The translations under genes and the position numbers were made by a program. DNA of 64,000 nucleotides. It comes from Ferdinandcohnia humi_A (GTDB lineage: Bacteria > Bacillota > Bacilli > Bacillales > Bacillaceae_L). The notes beneath the pieces are model-generated. The model did not search any database. It worked only from the letters and a program-made list of their open reading frames with translations, and was not told the origin of the DNA. Each line of letters begins with the position of its first letter. Position 1 is the stretch's first letter. Location: contig JBLKRX010000008.1 of assembly GCA_047608075.1 (NCBI GenBank), positions 114,939 to 178,938 of the forward strand, read 5' to 3'. Shown piece after piece: positions 53,230 to 61,713 of this stretch.

Positions 53230-54564
53230 TTAAGAAGCCTTCAATTCTGATTTCTCAACTACCGTTTCTTGCTTAGTAAACTTAGTAAAAAGTAATCCTA
53301 CAACAAACCCAACAAGAGCGGGGGCTACCCATTCTAATCCAACAGAAGAGAATGGAAGCATATTTCTTACTGCGTCTATTGGCCCCAAATCAACTCCAAA
53401 AGTTTCTAAACCGCTTAGTGCCGCAAAAACACCTGTAAACAACATGGTTGTTGCGTAGACCTTCTTTGAATGAGAAAAGAGGCGACTAAAAAACGCCAAC
53501 AGGATTAACACAATCGTAAGAGGATAAGCCGTAACTAAGAATGGTACTGATACCTTTAGAATTTGAGCTAATCCAAGATTAGAAAGAGTGAATCCAACTA
53601 AAGAAACTAGTAAAACCACAGTTCTATAGCTAGTCTTTGGAATCAATTTTGAGAAATACTGGCCACAAGCCGTTGTTAACCCAACTACTGTAGTAAAGCA
53701 GGCTAGAGTGAAAATAACACCAAGTAAAGCAGTTCCGCTTTGTCCGAATAATAGCGTTGCAACTGAGGATAAGATGTCAGTACCATCCTCGAACGAACCA
53801 TTAACGGCCATTTTTGCCCCAATTAAACCAAGACTCACATATACCACCGTAAGTAAAACGCCAGCTACCACAGCTGCTTTAAATGTATTAGTTCGCAATT
53901 GAACGCGACCCTGTACACCTTTCTTTTGAATCGCAGTTAAAATAACAATCCCAAAGGCCAGTGACGCAAGTGCATCCATTGTATTATAGCCTTCAAGGAA
54001 GCCAGTGAAGAAAGCTCCTGAATTATATAGCTCTGACGGTGATTGAAGCGGCGCATCAAGCTGAACCAGACCAACTACAATTAAAACGACCATTGATAAT
54101 AACAAAACTGGGGCAATAAAACGACCCATGTATTTTTCCATCTTAGTAGGATTTAAGCTAATCACATAAACCAGTGCAAAGAATACGAACGAGTATACTA
54201 GCAAGTATAATGATGTATTTGTTGATCCACTTAAAAATGGAGTTACACCCATTTCAAATGCAACGTTTGTATTACGAGGGATTGCCAAGAACGGTCCAAT
54301 AGATAGATAGACTGCTACCATAAAAGCAGTACTGAAAATCGGATGAACACGATCTCCCATCGCTTGAGCTCCACCTTTTACTAGAGAAACTGCAAAAATA
54401 ACTGCAATCGGAAGTCCTACCCCTGTAACAATAAATCCTGCGATTGCAAGCCAGAAGTTTGTGCCTGATTGAGCACCAAGAAATGGTGGGAAAATTAAAT
54501 TTCCAGCTCCAAAAAACATTGAAAATAACATGAATCCGATAAATAAATTGTCTAGCTTTTTCAT
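53230..54564 (-). CDS. brnQ: Branched-chain amino acid transporter BrnQ
   Basis: About 444 residues and twelve helices. The N-terminal IGFMLFSMFFGAGNLIFPPFLG is the BrnQ/LIVCS signature (sodium-coupled uptake of Ile, Leu and Val). The start is ATG at 54564, after AAAGGAGAG. The frame extends 108 nt further upstream, but only because it crosses the T-box leader. Expression should rise when the cognate tRNA is uncharged. Confidence 0.93.
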   Translation of the reverse strand: MKKLDNLFIGFMLFSMFFGAGNLIFPPFLGAQSGTNFWLAIAGFIVTGVGLPIAVIFAVSLVKGGAQAMGDRVHPIFSTAFMVAVYLSIGPFLAIPRNTNVAFEMGVTPFLSGSTNTSLYLLVYSFVFFALVYVISLNPTKMEKYMGRFIAPVLLLSMVVLIVVGLVQLDAPLQSPSELYNSGAFFTGFLEGYNTMDALASLAFGIVILTAIQKKGVQGRVQLRTNTFKAAVVAGVLLTVVYVSLGLIGAKMAVNGSFEDGTDILSSVATLLFGQSGTALLGVIFTLACFTTVVGLTTACGQYFSKLIPKTSYRTVVLLVSLVGFTLSNLGLAQILKVSVPFLVTAYPLTIVLILLAFFSRLFSHSKKVYATTMLFTGVFAALSGLETFGVDLGPIDAVRNMLPFSSVGLEWVAPALVGFVVGLLFTKFTKQETVVEKSELKAS

Positions 54565-54591
54565 TCTCCATCTCTCCTTTTTGTTTTTGTA

Positions 54592-54858
54592 AAATAAAAA
54601 ACTCGTCCCTATATAAAGGGACGAGTTTGTGCTCGCGTTACCACCCATTTTCCGCAGTCTCCAAAATAACATACGGCGCTCAAGTCAACGTACAATCATA
54701 CGTGTTCCATCGTAACGGCGGACAACCCGGCAAAAGCTTACTTAGTTCAGCCTTGCATCTCGGAGATGATTTTCGGATAAGCTCTGAACATCGACTTTCA
54801 GCAAACGTCGACTCTCTGGGGAACAGGATTCCTATCGTACTCTTTCTCGTCATCGATT
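54592..54858 (-). ncRNA. T-box leader of brnQ
   Basis: Read on the minus strand: a stem I region from about 54855, then AATGGGTGGTAACGCGAG (the T-box antiterminator sequence, ends near 54633), then the terminator stem AAACTCGTCCCT/AGGGACGAGTTT with a T-run. ATC occurs in the specifier region (GAAAATCATC near 54770), which would fit isoleucine, but I could not fix the specifier loop with certainty. It fills the gap upstream of brnQ. Confidence 0.88.
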
Positions 54859-54872
54859 TTAAATATATTGAT

Positions 54873-54901
54873 ATATTAGCAAAGTGATTTATATGGGTCA
54901 A
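54873..54901 (-). promoter_or_regulatory. Promoter of the T-box/brnQ transcript
   Basis: TTGACC (54901-54896), a 17-nt spacer, TAATAT (54878-54873), a short distance before stem I. The remaining sequence to 55140 is AT-rich, and I see no gene in it. Confidence 0.7.
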
Positions 54902-55140
54902 CACATTTTTTTATATTTTTTTATTATTTTGATTGTACTGTATAATTAGACTCTTCATTTATCAACCATTTTCCTTGTATGAGAGGGGTCCGACAATAAC
55001 TCCAATATAGTAAACTACATCTTTAGTCTGAGATTTATTCCTTCCTTTTTTGTAGCCAAAACTCCCTCAATGTTTTGATTTATTTGTTTTACTTTCCTTT
55101 TATACTAAGGTCAAATAAGAGTTCGAAAGGGGAAAGAAAG

Positions 55141-55872
55141 ATGAAAAACAATCAAGTAGTTATGATAACAGGTGCGTCAAAGGGACTTGGAAGAGCATTA
55201 GCGCTCGCATTTGCAAAAACAGGGGCAAAGCTAGCGATTTGTGCGAGAGGAGAAGAGCTGCTACTTAAAGTTAAAAAGGAGATTGAGGATTTAGGGGCTG
55301 AAGTAATTGCTACTCAAGCGGATGTTGCAAACGAAAGGGATGTGGATAGATTTGTCTCGATTGTAGAAAACGAATTTGGAAGGATTGATGTCCTTATTAA
55401 CAATGCATCCATTTTTGGTCCGGGTCCATCATTGTTACTCGATTATCCAAAAGACGAATTTTCACAGGTTTTATTTGTGAATGTAATGAATCCGTTCATG
55501 CTAATAAAGCGTGTACTACCAGGAATGCTGGAACGCAAATATGGTTCTGTCATTAATGTAACCTCTGAAGCGGGACGTACGGGATTTGCGGAGTGGGGTG
55601 CTTACGGTATATCCAAATTTGCTGTGGAAGGATTAACACAAACATGGGCTGATGAATTACAGGGGACTGGTGTCCGAGTGAATATGGTAGACCCGGGAGA
55701 AATGGATACGGACATGCACGATAAAGCTGTTCCAGATTGTGATTATGATCTAGCGAATCCAAACGATGTGGTCGATGTATTTCTGTATCTCGCATCAGAG
55801 CAGGCAAAATCGGTAAACGGCCAACGCTTTGAAGCTCAAGTATTTCAAATGGAAAGTGGGCTGAGTTTATGA
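55141..55872 (+). CDS. SDR family oxidoreductase
   Basis: 243 residues with a Rossmann fold. The cofactor motif is ITGASKGLGRA, and NNAS is present. The catalytic Ser is in NVTSEAGRTG and YGISKFA gives the YxxxK pair. An Arg after the cofactor motif (ARGEE) favours NADP. The start is ATG at 55141, after AAAGGGGAAAG. The 4-nt overlap with the QueA-like gene makes it the first gene of a three-gene operon. The substrate is unknown. Confidence 0.88.
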   Translation: MKNNQVVMITGASKGLGRALALAFAKTGAKLAICARGEELLLKVKKEIEDLGAEVIATQADVANERDVDRFVSIVENEFGRIDVLINNASIFGPGPSLLLDYPKDEFSQVLFVNVMNPFMLIKRVLPGMLERKYGSVINVTSEAGRTGFAEWGAYGISKFAVEGLTQTWADELQGTGVRVNMVDPGEMDTDMHDKAVPDCDYDLANPNDVVDVFLYLASEQAKSVNGQRFEAQVFQMESGLSL

Positions 55873-56903
55873 TGGTAGACACAAAAGGTTTTCATGTGCC
55901 AGCAAAGCTTAACGCGACGATACCTGCTGAAAAAAGAGGTACAACAAGGGATCGTGTAAGACTAATGGTTATGAACGGAACAGGATCTATCACTCATGAT
56001 TCATTCTTACAGTTATCTTCCTACCTAAAAGAAGGGGATTTACTTGTGATGAATAATAGTCGCACGTTACCTGCTGCACTTAAAGGGATGCATGGAAATC
56101 GTGAAGTTGAAATCCGCTTATCAAGGAGAATTTCAGAAAAAGAGTGGGATGTCCTAGTGGTTGATAGTTCGTTTAAAGTTGGTGATACGATAGATTTTAA
56201 AGATGGAATCTCTGCCACCATATCCGATTTTGGAAGTGAAGAACCACTTGTTAGATTGCTGTTTTCAGTGGGTGGGGTACGCTTGACGAATATGATTTAT
56301 AAATACGGAGAGCCGATTCGCTATGAATATATTGATCAGCCTTGGTCTCTTGATACGTACCAAACTGTTTATGCAGCAGCTCCAGGATCTGTTGAAATGA
56401 CATCTGCTGGCCGAGCAATTACATGGAGACTATTAAACCAACTAAAAAGCAAAGGAATTAATCTAGCATTTTTACAGTTACATGCAGGCCTTAGCTATTA
56501 TGGAAATGACCATTGGCCAACACCAAGCAAACATCCGGAGAAATACGTAATTTCTGAGGAAACAGCAAATCTAGTAAATGATACACATCGGAAAGGTGGT
56601 CGGGTGATAGCAGTTGGAACAACCGTAGTCCGCGCTTTAGAATCAGCTACTGATTTATCTGGTCGAGTGTCAGCAAAGGAAGGAGTAACAGATTTATATA
56701 TTCAGTCTGGTTATCATTTAAAGGTGGTAGATGGACTCTTAACAGGATTTCATGAACCGGAAGCAAGTCATTTGGACCTGTTAACTGCTTTTGTTAATTA
56801 TGATGTTCTAATGAGTTGCTATCAAGAAGCAATTGCATATGAATACCTCTGGCATGAGTTTGGTGACATGAATCTGATTTTACCGGAAGTGCGATTACAA
56901 TGA
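55869..56903 (+). CDS. QueA-like S-adenosylmethionine ribosyltransferase-isomerase paralogue
   Basis: 344 residues with the overall QueA fold: MNNSRTLPAALKG (residues 61-73), DTYQTVYAA (162-170), VISEETANLVN, RVIAVGTTVVRALES and FHEPEASHLDLLTAF. Several segments that are nearly invariant in tRNA-queuosine QueA differ. AAPTAGLHFT is replaced by EMTSAGRAIT (176-185), HVGLGTFRPV by HAGLSYYGND (205-214), and the EHEMHAE segment by SKHPEKY. It lies in an operon with an SDR and a VOC protein, not with tgt or yajC. It may act on a substrate other than tRNA. Overlaps are 4 nt on each side. Confidence 0.8.
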   Translation: MMVDTKGFHVPAKLNATIPAEKRGTTRDRVRLMVMNGTGSITHDSFLQLSSYLKEGDLLVMNNSRTLPAALKGMHGNREVEIRLSRRISEKEWDVLVVDSSFKVGDTIDFKDGISATISDFGSEEPLVRLLFSVGGVRLTNMIYKYGEPIRYEYIDQPWSLDTYQTVYAAAPGSVEMTSAGRAITWRLLNQLKSKGINLAFLQLHAGLSYYGNDHWPTPSKHPEKYVISEETANLVNDTHRKGGRVIAVGTTVVRALESATDLSGRVSAKEGVTDLYIQSGYHLKVVDGLLTGFHEPEASHLDLLTAFVNYDVLMSCYQEAIAYEYLWHEFGDMNLILPEVRLQ

Positions 56904-57271
56904 AATGGCATCATGTAGGTGTGGAAGTTGAAAATCTTGATAATGTAATCGCATTTTACGAGGATGTGTTCGGTTTTACTACTGATACGATTATGAAGCT
57001 AGGGGACGAAAAAATAGCCTTTTTAAAAAAGGATGGTGTCCAAATAGAACTGGTTGAGCCTGAGGTTCAAAGGGGATTACTGGTGAATGATCTTATCCAT
57101 TTCTCATGGGAGGTTACCAATCTTCAGGAGTGGATTACCGAACTAAGAGGAAAAGGGATTCAGCCGGTAGAAGGTCCCATTTTACTAAAAAATGGGTGGG
57201 AAACAATCTTTTACGAAGGTCCTAATAAGGAAATCATAGAACTCATTCAGGTTAAGGAGGTAGCTGGTTAG
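56900..57271 (+). CDS. VOC/glyoxalase family protein
   Basis: 123 residues forming one vicinal-oxygen-chelate unit of two paired beta-alpha-beta3 modules. Metal ligands are likely His4 or His5 (KWHHVGVEV), Glu in QIELVEPE, His in DLIHFSWEV and Glu in KEIIELIQV, resembling methylmalonyl-CoA epimerase or glyoxalase I. It ends the three-gene operon. The specific reaction is unknown. The ribosome site is inside the end of the QueA-like gene. Confidence 0.82.
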   Translation: MKWHHVGVEVENLDNVIAFYEDVFGFTTDTIMKLGDEKIAFLKKDGVQIELVEPEVQRGLLVNDLIHFSWEVTNLQEWITELRGKGIQPVEGPILLKNGWETIFYEGPNKEIIELIQVKEVAG

Positions 57272-57288
57272 TGCTTTGGCTGTAAAAA

Positions 57289-57311
57289 AACCCACTTATA
57301 ACAAGTGGGTT
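57289..57311. terminator. Bidirectional terminator
   Basis: Stem AACCCACTT/AAGTGGGTT between convergent genes, with an A-run before it. Confidence 0.75.
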
Positions 57312-58371
57312 AGTTGTCGTTTAGTTCCATACGCATATATTTTTTTGTGTTAGGTCCATATACTCCATCATCTTTTAATGCAGCATACATTGACTGAAAT
57401 CTTCGTACAGCATCCTCTGTTAACGGACCGTAGCTACCATCAATGTATTTTGGATCAAAATTTAGATGCTTTAAGGCACGCTGAATCATGCTGACTTCTT
57501 CACCTGTATCGCCTCTACTCCAAACTCCATCTGGAAGAGGAAAATCATCATCATTATTTACCTGTCTAATAACCTCTTGAAGTTTATTTAACGTATTAGG
57601 GCCAACAAGTCCGTCGACTGCAAGGCCGTACCGTTTCTGGAATCTCATAACTGCACTTTCGGTTTCTGGACCAAAACTGCCATCAGCCCCATACCGGGGT
57701 AGCGCAAAGCCCGCCTTTATTAGATCTTCTTGAATCTCCTTCACAAAAGGTCCTTTGTCTCCTTCTTTAAGCGGCAGTTTTGTTGACACACCTTTAACAA
57801 CCGGTGATGGATTGGATGGTGCCGGAGAAGGTGCTGCTTCTCCTTTGAAATCACGGGCAAGAGAGGCTTGCACATCACTAATAAATTCTTCCCAAGAAAT
57901 ACCTCTAGGACGTAACGCATTTTGTGGATCGGATCTTCTTGCAGGGTCAAGAGTGCTGTGGGCAACAATATGCTTTAGTGGATCTAATCCGAATTTGTCA
58001 CATAAATACGCGTGATACCAAACGTACCGATTATATGCCTCTTGGAAATTGATTTTTCCACCATGGCAAAGTTCAATACCGATAGCTGCATCATTGGCGT
58101 CATCACCAAAGCGTGCGTTATCAGTTGACACATTGTAGCGGACATGCCATGCTTTTTCATTTATCGGAATAATTTCTAATATATATTTATCATCGATAAA
58201 AGTATGTGCTGATGCAGTTGGCTGCTGTCGATCAAAATAGTTACGGTTTCCATATGCGGTTGACCCTGGATTTCCAGTATCATGACTAACAATAAAGCGG
58301 ACTTTCGCGATTTTTTGACCAGATCGAGAATTTCCAAAACGAATATAATCTCTTGTAATTGTATACTCCAT
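57310..58371 (-). CDS. N-acetylmuramoyl-L-alanine amidase with two peptidoglycan-binding domains
   Basis: 353 residues. The amidase_2 domain (about 20-175) has zinc ligands in FIVSHDTGNPG (first His) and IVAHSTLDPARRSDP (second His), with GIELCHGG between. A Pro- and Ser-rich linker (PSPAPSNPSPV) and two PG_binding_1 repeats follow (about 208-270 and 285-350, each with GxFGPET/GPLTED-type turns). No signal peptide, so it resembles phage endolysins or sporulation/mother-cell lytic enzymes (XlyA, CwlA, CwlH). The start is ATG at 58371, after GGAGGTG. Confidence 0.87.
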   Translation of the reverse strand: MEYTITRDYIRFGNSRSGQKIAKVRFIVSHDTGNPGSTAYGNRNYFDRQQPTASAHTFIDDKYILEIIPINEKAWHVRYNVSTDNARFGDDANDAAIGIELCHGGKINFQEAYNRYVWYHAYLCDKFGLDPLKHIVAHSTLDPARRSDPQNALRPRGISWEEFISDVQASLARDFKGEAAPSPAPSNPSPVVKGVSTKLPLKEGDKGPFVKEIQEDLIKAGFALPRYGADGSFGPETESAVMRFQKRYGLAVDGLVGPNTLNKLQEVIRQVNNDDDFPLPDGVWSRGDTGEEVSMIQRALKHLNFDPKYIDGSYGPLTEDAVRRFQSMYAALKDDGVYGPNTKKYMRMELNDN

Positions 58372-58734
58372 TGAATTCACACCTCCATAATCTAAGATAA
58401 TAAGGATTCGTTTCATAATATGCATTACATGTAGATTTCGTTCTTTGAATAAAAGAAATTAGTTATCCTTAGCGAAGGGGAGGGTTACATCAAATATATG
58501 AACAACCAGCATTACTAACAGGGGCGTTCATGAATCTCATCATATGGGTACAACAAGAACAAATCCAATCCTATTTACAGTATACTACTAGCTATGGGAA
58601 CAGTAACCAACTACTACGGTGCTGACAGATACTTAGTACCATTTATGTTTTTTTACTTAAAAAGACAATGAATAAAACCCCAGCCCATAACTAAAACAAA
58701 AGGTACCCAAGTTGGGTACCTTTTTAAGCATTGC
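58372..58734. other. Gap with a gene-like remnant and a terminator
   Basis: Around 58490-58630, one plus-strand frame reads a protein-like stretch (YEQPALLTGAFMNLIIWVQQ...) without a good start or ribosome site, perhaps a decayed gene. At 58699-58725, AAAGGTACCCAA/TTGGGTACCTTT is the terminator of yfhD on the minus strand. I see nothing else. Confidence 0.35.
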
Positions 58735-58923
58735 TTATTTTTTTTGGCGTTTTTTAGCTCGTGCATCAGCAGCGTTTGAGCGTGCTAGAGCTTCTAAATC
58801 GTCTTGGTCGGCTTTTTCTAAAGAGAACTCAACGTCACGACCATCAGATTTCATGTTTTTAGGTACTTGTGGAAGTGTTGCCTTATTTTTATCACGTGTT
58901 TTATGTCCATGCGATCTTCCCAT
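58735..58923 (-). CDS. yfhD: YfhD family small protein
   Basis: 62 residues, very basic and hydrophilic. The start MGRSHGHKTRDKNKATLPQV and the tail ending in ADARAKKRQKK match the YfhD family of Bacillaceae. The function is unknown; in B. subtilis it lies in the yfh cluster with yfhE, yfhF, recX and yfhH, as here. Confidence 0.85.
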   Translation of the reverse strand: MGRSHGHKTRDKNKATLPQVPKNMKSDGRDVEFSLEKADQDDLEALARSNAADARAKKRQKK

Positions 58924-59051
58924 TATAAAACACCACCTATGAATAATGTAGAGGCTGCATATTTACACAACAACCTCATATATAGGATGGCCTCGCTATA
59001 TCAATTCATAAGTGGAAGAAAATAGATAATCTGCCTAATATGTATGAGTAG

Positions 59052-59180
59052 TGTCTAGCTCAAGCGTGTATCGTCCCAAAAAGAAAATGCAACATTTTTG
59101 AGGACGTGCTGATGCCAACGTTCTCCATAGGACGTTGCGGTTTCGAGTTGGGGTTCATGTTTAGTTGCTTGCGCTTTCTC
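59052..59180. repeat. Degenerate copy C of the dispersed repeat
   Basis: Contains GTGTCTAGCTCAAGCG, then GACGTGCTGATGCCAACGTTC, CATAGGACGTTGCGG and a G-TTGCTTGCGCTTTC end. The blocks are in the same order as in copies A and B but shortened. It ends at the yfhE stop codon. Confidence 0.6.
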
Positions 59181-59312
59181 TTAGTGTCTAGCACGCTTTT
59201 CTGTATAGCCACCAGCTTGGTCAGCCATTTTAAAATCCCTTGCGTAAGAAACCGCCTGCATACTGCTTAATGTGCTTTTTGATTTTTCACGTTTTTTGTT
59301 ATCCTTTGCCAT
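59181..59312 (-). CDS. yfhE: YfhE family small protein
   Basis: 43 residues. Start MAKDNKKREKSKSTLSSMQ, then the family core VSYARDFKMADQAGGYTEKR. AGGAATAAA precedes the ATG. It is too short for standard gene cut-offs, but the core sequence and the place between yfhD and yfhF support it. The function is unknown; expression in sporulating cells is typical of the yfh set. Confidence 0.75.
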   Translation of the reverse strand: MAKDNKKREKSKSTLSSMQAVSYARDFKMADQAGGYTEKRARH

Positions 59313-59376
59313 GTTTTATTCCTCACTTTCATTTATTGGTAGTATTATTTTGTCCATTACGAAAAAATCCAAACAA

Positions 59377-59402
59377 AAAAACCTGTTAAAAAACAGGTTT
59401 TT
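59377..59402 (-). terminator. Terminator of the GNAT gene
   Basis: Stem AAAAACCTGTT/AACAGGTTTTT, T-rich on the minus strand. Confidence 0.75.
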
Positions 59403-59444
59403 CAAAATAGGGGGTGTTTTTTACATAGCCCATTTATATAATTT

Positions 59445-60008
59445 TTATGCTTCTTTTAAATGATCTTCCTCCGTAAAGTGCCCACAACGCATTGTGTGAA
59501 GGGTATATAAGTCCTTCGATACTTCAAACAAATTGTAGATATCTCCACCAGCAGCTTCATTAAGTTCATCTAACAGATGCTTACGCGTTTCATTAGCTAA
59601 TGTAACGTACGGTAGCTTTTCAACGGCTTTTGTAGAACGGATATTTACTTTTTTCACACGCATAAAGATTGTCTCAATGTCTAGTTCATAAAACAATTCA
59701 GCAAAAAAAGCATCCTTTGCGATTTGGTTATACCCCTTGCCATGGTATGGTTTGCCTAACCACGTTCCTAAGAAGCCAGCCTTGTCTTGAATATCAAATA
59801 AGTTGATCGTTCCAATTGGAGAGCCCCATTCATCTAAAATGGTACGTGAAATCAATTCACCACGCTCTTCCGCTTCAATCGTTTGTTTCGTTAAGAATAA
59901 AAACTCTTCATAAGAATAAGCTTTTTGACGCACAAATGGGAAGACATCCGGGTGCATCATTAAGTCATAAAGAGCTTGACTATCTTGAAGTTCACGCTTT
60001 TTTAGCAT
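59445..60008 (-). CDS. GNAT family N-acetyltransferase (RimJ/RimL-like)
   Basis: 187 residues. The acetyl-CoA binding loop is around GTWLGKPYHGKGYNQIAKDAFF, and IFMRVKKVNIRSTKAVEKL is the second conserved part. It is similar to ribosomal-protein or antibiotic N-acetyltransferases; the substrate is unknown. The start is ATG at 60008, after GGAGGGG. It appears inserted between yfhE and yfhF relative to B. subtilis. Confidence 0.85.
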   Translation of the reverse strand: MLKKRELQDSQALYDLMMHPDVFPFVRQKAYSYEEFLFLTKQTIEAEERGELISRTILDEWGSPIGTINLFDIQDKAGFLGTWLGKPYHGKGYNQIAKDAFFAELFYELDIETIFMRVKKVNIRSTKAVEKLPYVTLANETRKHLLDELNEAAGGDIYNLFEVSKDLYTLHTMRCGHFTEEDHLKEA

Positions 60009-60076
60009 CAGTTTCCCCTCCAAAGAGGACAGACCTGTGTTTCATCGATCCACCCTCGAAATTTTTTGTTAGAGAT

Positions 60077-60220
60077 GTTCAAAATGTCACCAAATGATAA
60101 GCTGCGAATCTCTATGTCAAACGGCCACTCCGGTCCGCACGTATTAAAAGCATACGCTTCGGTCCTCAAAGCTGTCGTTCCTTGACCTTCTTACTTTTTC
60201 GATTCGCCGACTTTTTGAAC
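60077..60220. repeat. 144-bp element with terminal inverted repeats
   Basis: GTTCAAAATGTC at one end and GACTTTTTGAAC at the other match as 12-bp inverted repeats with one mismatch. The interior has further self-complementary parts (around GCATACGCTT and CCACTCCGGTCCG) and no gene. It looks like a MITE or another dispersed intergenic element. Confidence 0.55.
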
Positions 60221-60240
60221 ACACACTATGAGATAAAAAA

Positions 60241-60315
60241 TTTCGGGGTGGGAATCGAACCCACTAGAACCAGTGAAACTGGTGGCGCACCATTTGCCTT
60301 CCCTTAAAATAACCA
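60241..60315 (-). ncRNA. tRNA-like T-arm structure (tRNA remnant or small RNA)
   Basis: Read on the minus strand: three stems in a row, GGTGCGCCACC, CCAGTTTCACTGG and GTGGGTTCGATTCCCAC. The last is a perfect tRNA T-arm with TTCGATT loop, and the middle one is like a long variable arm. The 7 bases after it (CCCGAAA) have no partner for an acceptor stem, and a T-run follows. This is not a functional tRNA. Confidence 0.4.
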
Positions 60316-60501
60316 ACCTAGTTGTTGATCAAATTAAAGTTATATTCTGTTGTTTTGTTACTCGAAAAATTGCTCACTTAAGGTATGATACTCGATATTA
60401 TTGTAAAAATAAATAGGTATTTTGTTAATTTTTTTTATCAAATTATTGGAAGTTTCGACGTTTCTTCATCAACCGTGTCACTGCCTGTTGTATGATGTCG
60501 A

Positions 60502-61632
60502 CTATTGTTTTTTCTTGTACACAATTTCGCCATTAATCATTGTAATCTCTGGCTTAGCTAAGAAAGAAAAGGGATGTTCATTCCATAAAACCAAATCTGC
60601 ATCCTTTCCAATTTCAATAGAGCCGACGGCATGATCAACCCGTAAATTTCTTGCAGCTGTAATTGTAATGCCTTCCAATGCCTTTTGCTCATCAAGCCCT
60701 TCTCGAACAGAAATTGCTGCACATACATTCAAGTATTGAATGGGAGTATAAGGGTGATCAGTCGTGATGGAAACTTCAACACCTACATCCGTTAAGACCT
60801 GATAAGTTTTCCAGCTCTTGTTCTTTAGTTCTACTTTTGATCGTCTCGTTAATGTCGGACCAACTGACACCTTAAGACCACGGTCTGCAAGCTCCTCTGA
60901 AATCAGATGACCTTCTGTACAATGCTCAATTCTAACATCCAGGTTAAACTCATCAGCAAAACGGAGGGCTGATAAAATATCGTCAGCACGATGAGCATGT
61001 ATCCGGACAGGTATTTCACGCTTTAAGGCTTGTAAAAGAGGAATCACTTTTAAATCATCAATATCATCCGTATATTTAGCTTTGTAAAAAGCATCACGAA
61101 GCATCCCCATGATTCCCATTCGAGTGATGGAATCCTTATTGCCGGAGCTGTGAATTCGTTTTGGGTTCTCACCAAGAGCAATTTTAAGTCCAGCGGTTTC
61201 TTGAAGCAGCATTTTACTTACGTTTTTACCAAATGTCTTAATGACGGATGTTGTCCCGCCAATGACATTTGCACTTCCCGGCATAATATGAGCCGTCGTA
61301 ATTCCGGCTTGAATCGCATCTTGAAATGCAGGATCCAACGGATGAACACTATCAAACGCACGAATATGCGGAGTTAACACTTCAATTGTTTCGTTGGCAT
61401 CATTACCTGCCCAACCGGTACCTTCATCATATAATCCTAGATGGGTATGGACGTCGATAAATCCAGGGAATAAATACTTTCCACCGCAATCAATAACCTG
61501 CATCCCATCCTCAACTGGAAGGTTATAACCTATATTTGTGATTTTCCCATTCTCAACAACTACATCTGCATTGTTCATTACTTCTGACGTGATTGGGTAT
61601 AAACAAGCATGCTTAAAAATCGTACGATCCAT
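60502..61632 (-). CDS. Amidohydrolase (imidazolonepropionase-like)
   Basis: 376 residues of the metal-dependent amidohydrolase superfamily. FPGFIDVHTHLGLYD (HxH metal site), VRIHAHRADD (third His), RIEHCTEGH and SITTDHPYTP (Asp) are all present. GSIEIGKDADLVLWNEHPF is the usual C-terminal motif. It hydrolyses a cyclic amide or similar bond; the substrate is not known. It is monocistronic between the tRNA-like element and yfhF. Confidence 0.87.
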   Translation of the reverse strand: MDRTIFKHACLYPITSEVMNNADVVVENGKITNIGYNLPVEDGMQVIDCGGKYLFPGFIDVHTHLGLYDEGTGWAGNDANETIEVLTPHIRAFDSVHPLDPAFQDAIQAGITTAHIMPGSANVIGGTTSVIKTFGKNVSKMLLQETAGLKIALGENPKRIHSSGNKDSITRMGIMGMLRDAFYKAKYTDDIDDLKVIPLLQALKREIPVRIHAHRADDILSALRFADEFNLDVRIEHCTEGHLISEELADRGLKVSVGPTLTRRSKVELKNKSWKTYQVLTDVGVEVSITTDHPYTPIQYLNVCAAISVREGLDEQKALEGITITAARNLRVDHAVGSIEIGKDADLVLWNEHPFSFLAKPEITMINGEIVYKKKQ

Positions 61633-61713
61633 GTCGAACTCCTATCTTTACATAATACTTATAATGAATTGCTCAAAGCGTTGGAATCACTTTAGAACAC
61701 GCAATTTTTTAGT

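Noticed and set aside
54565..54672. N-terminal extension of BrnQ
   Set aside because: It lies in the T-box antiterminator/terminator region. The internal ATG at 54564 has a clear ribosome site and starts the conserved sequence.
60241..60315. A functional tRNA gene
   Set aside because: The T-arm is perfect, but no matching acceptor or normal anticodon arm could be paired.
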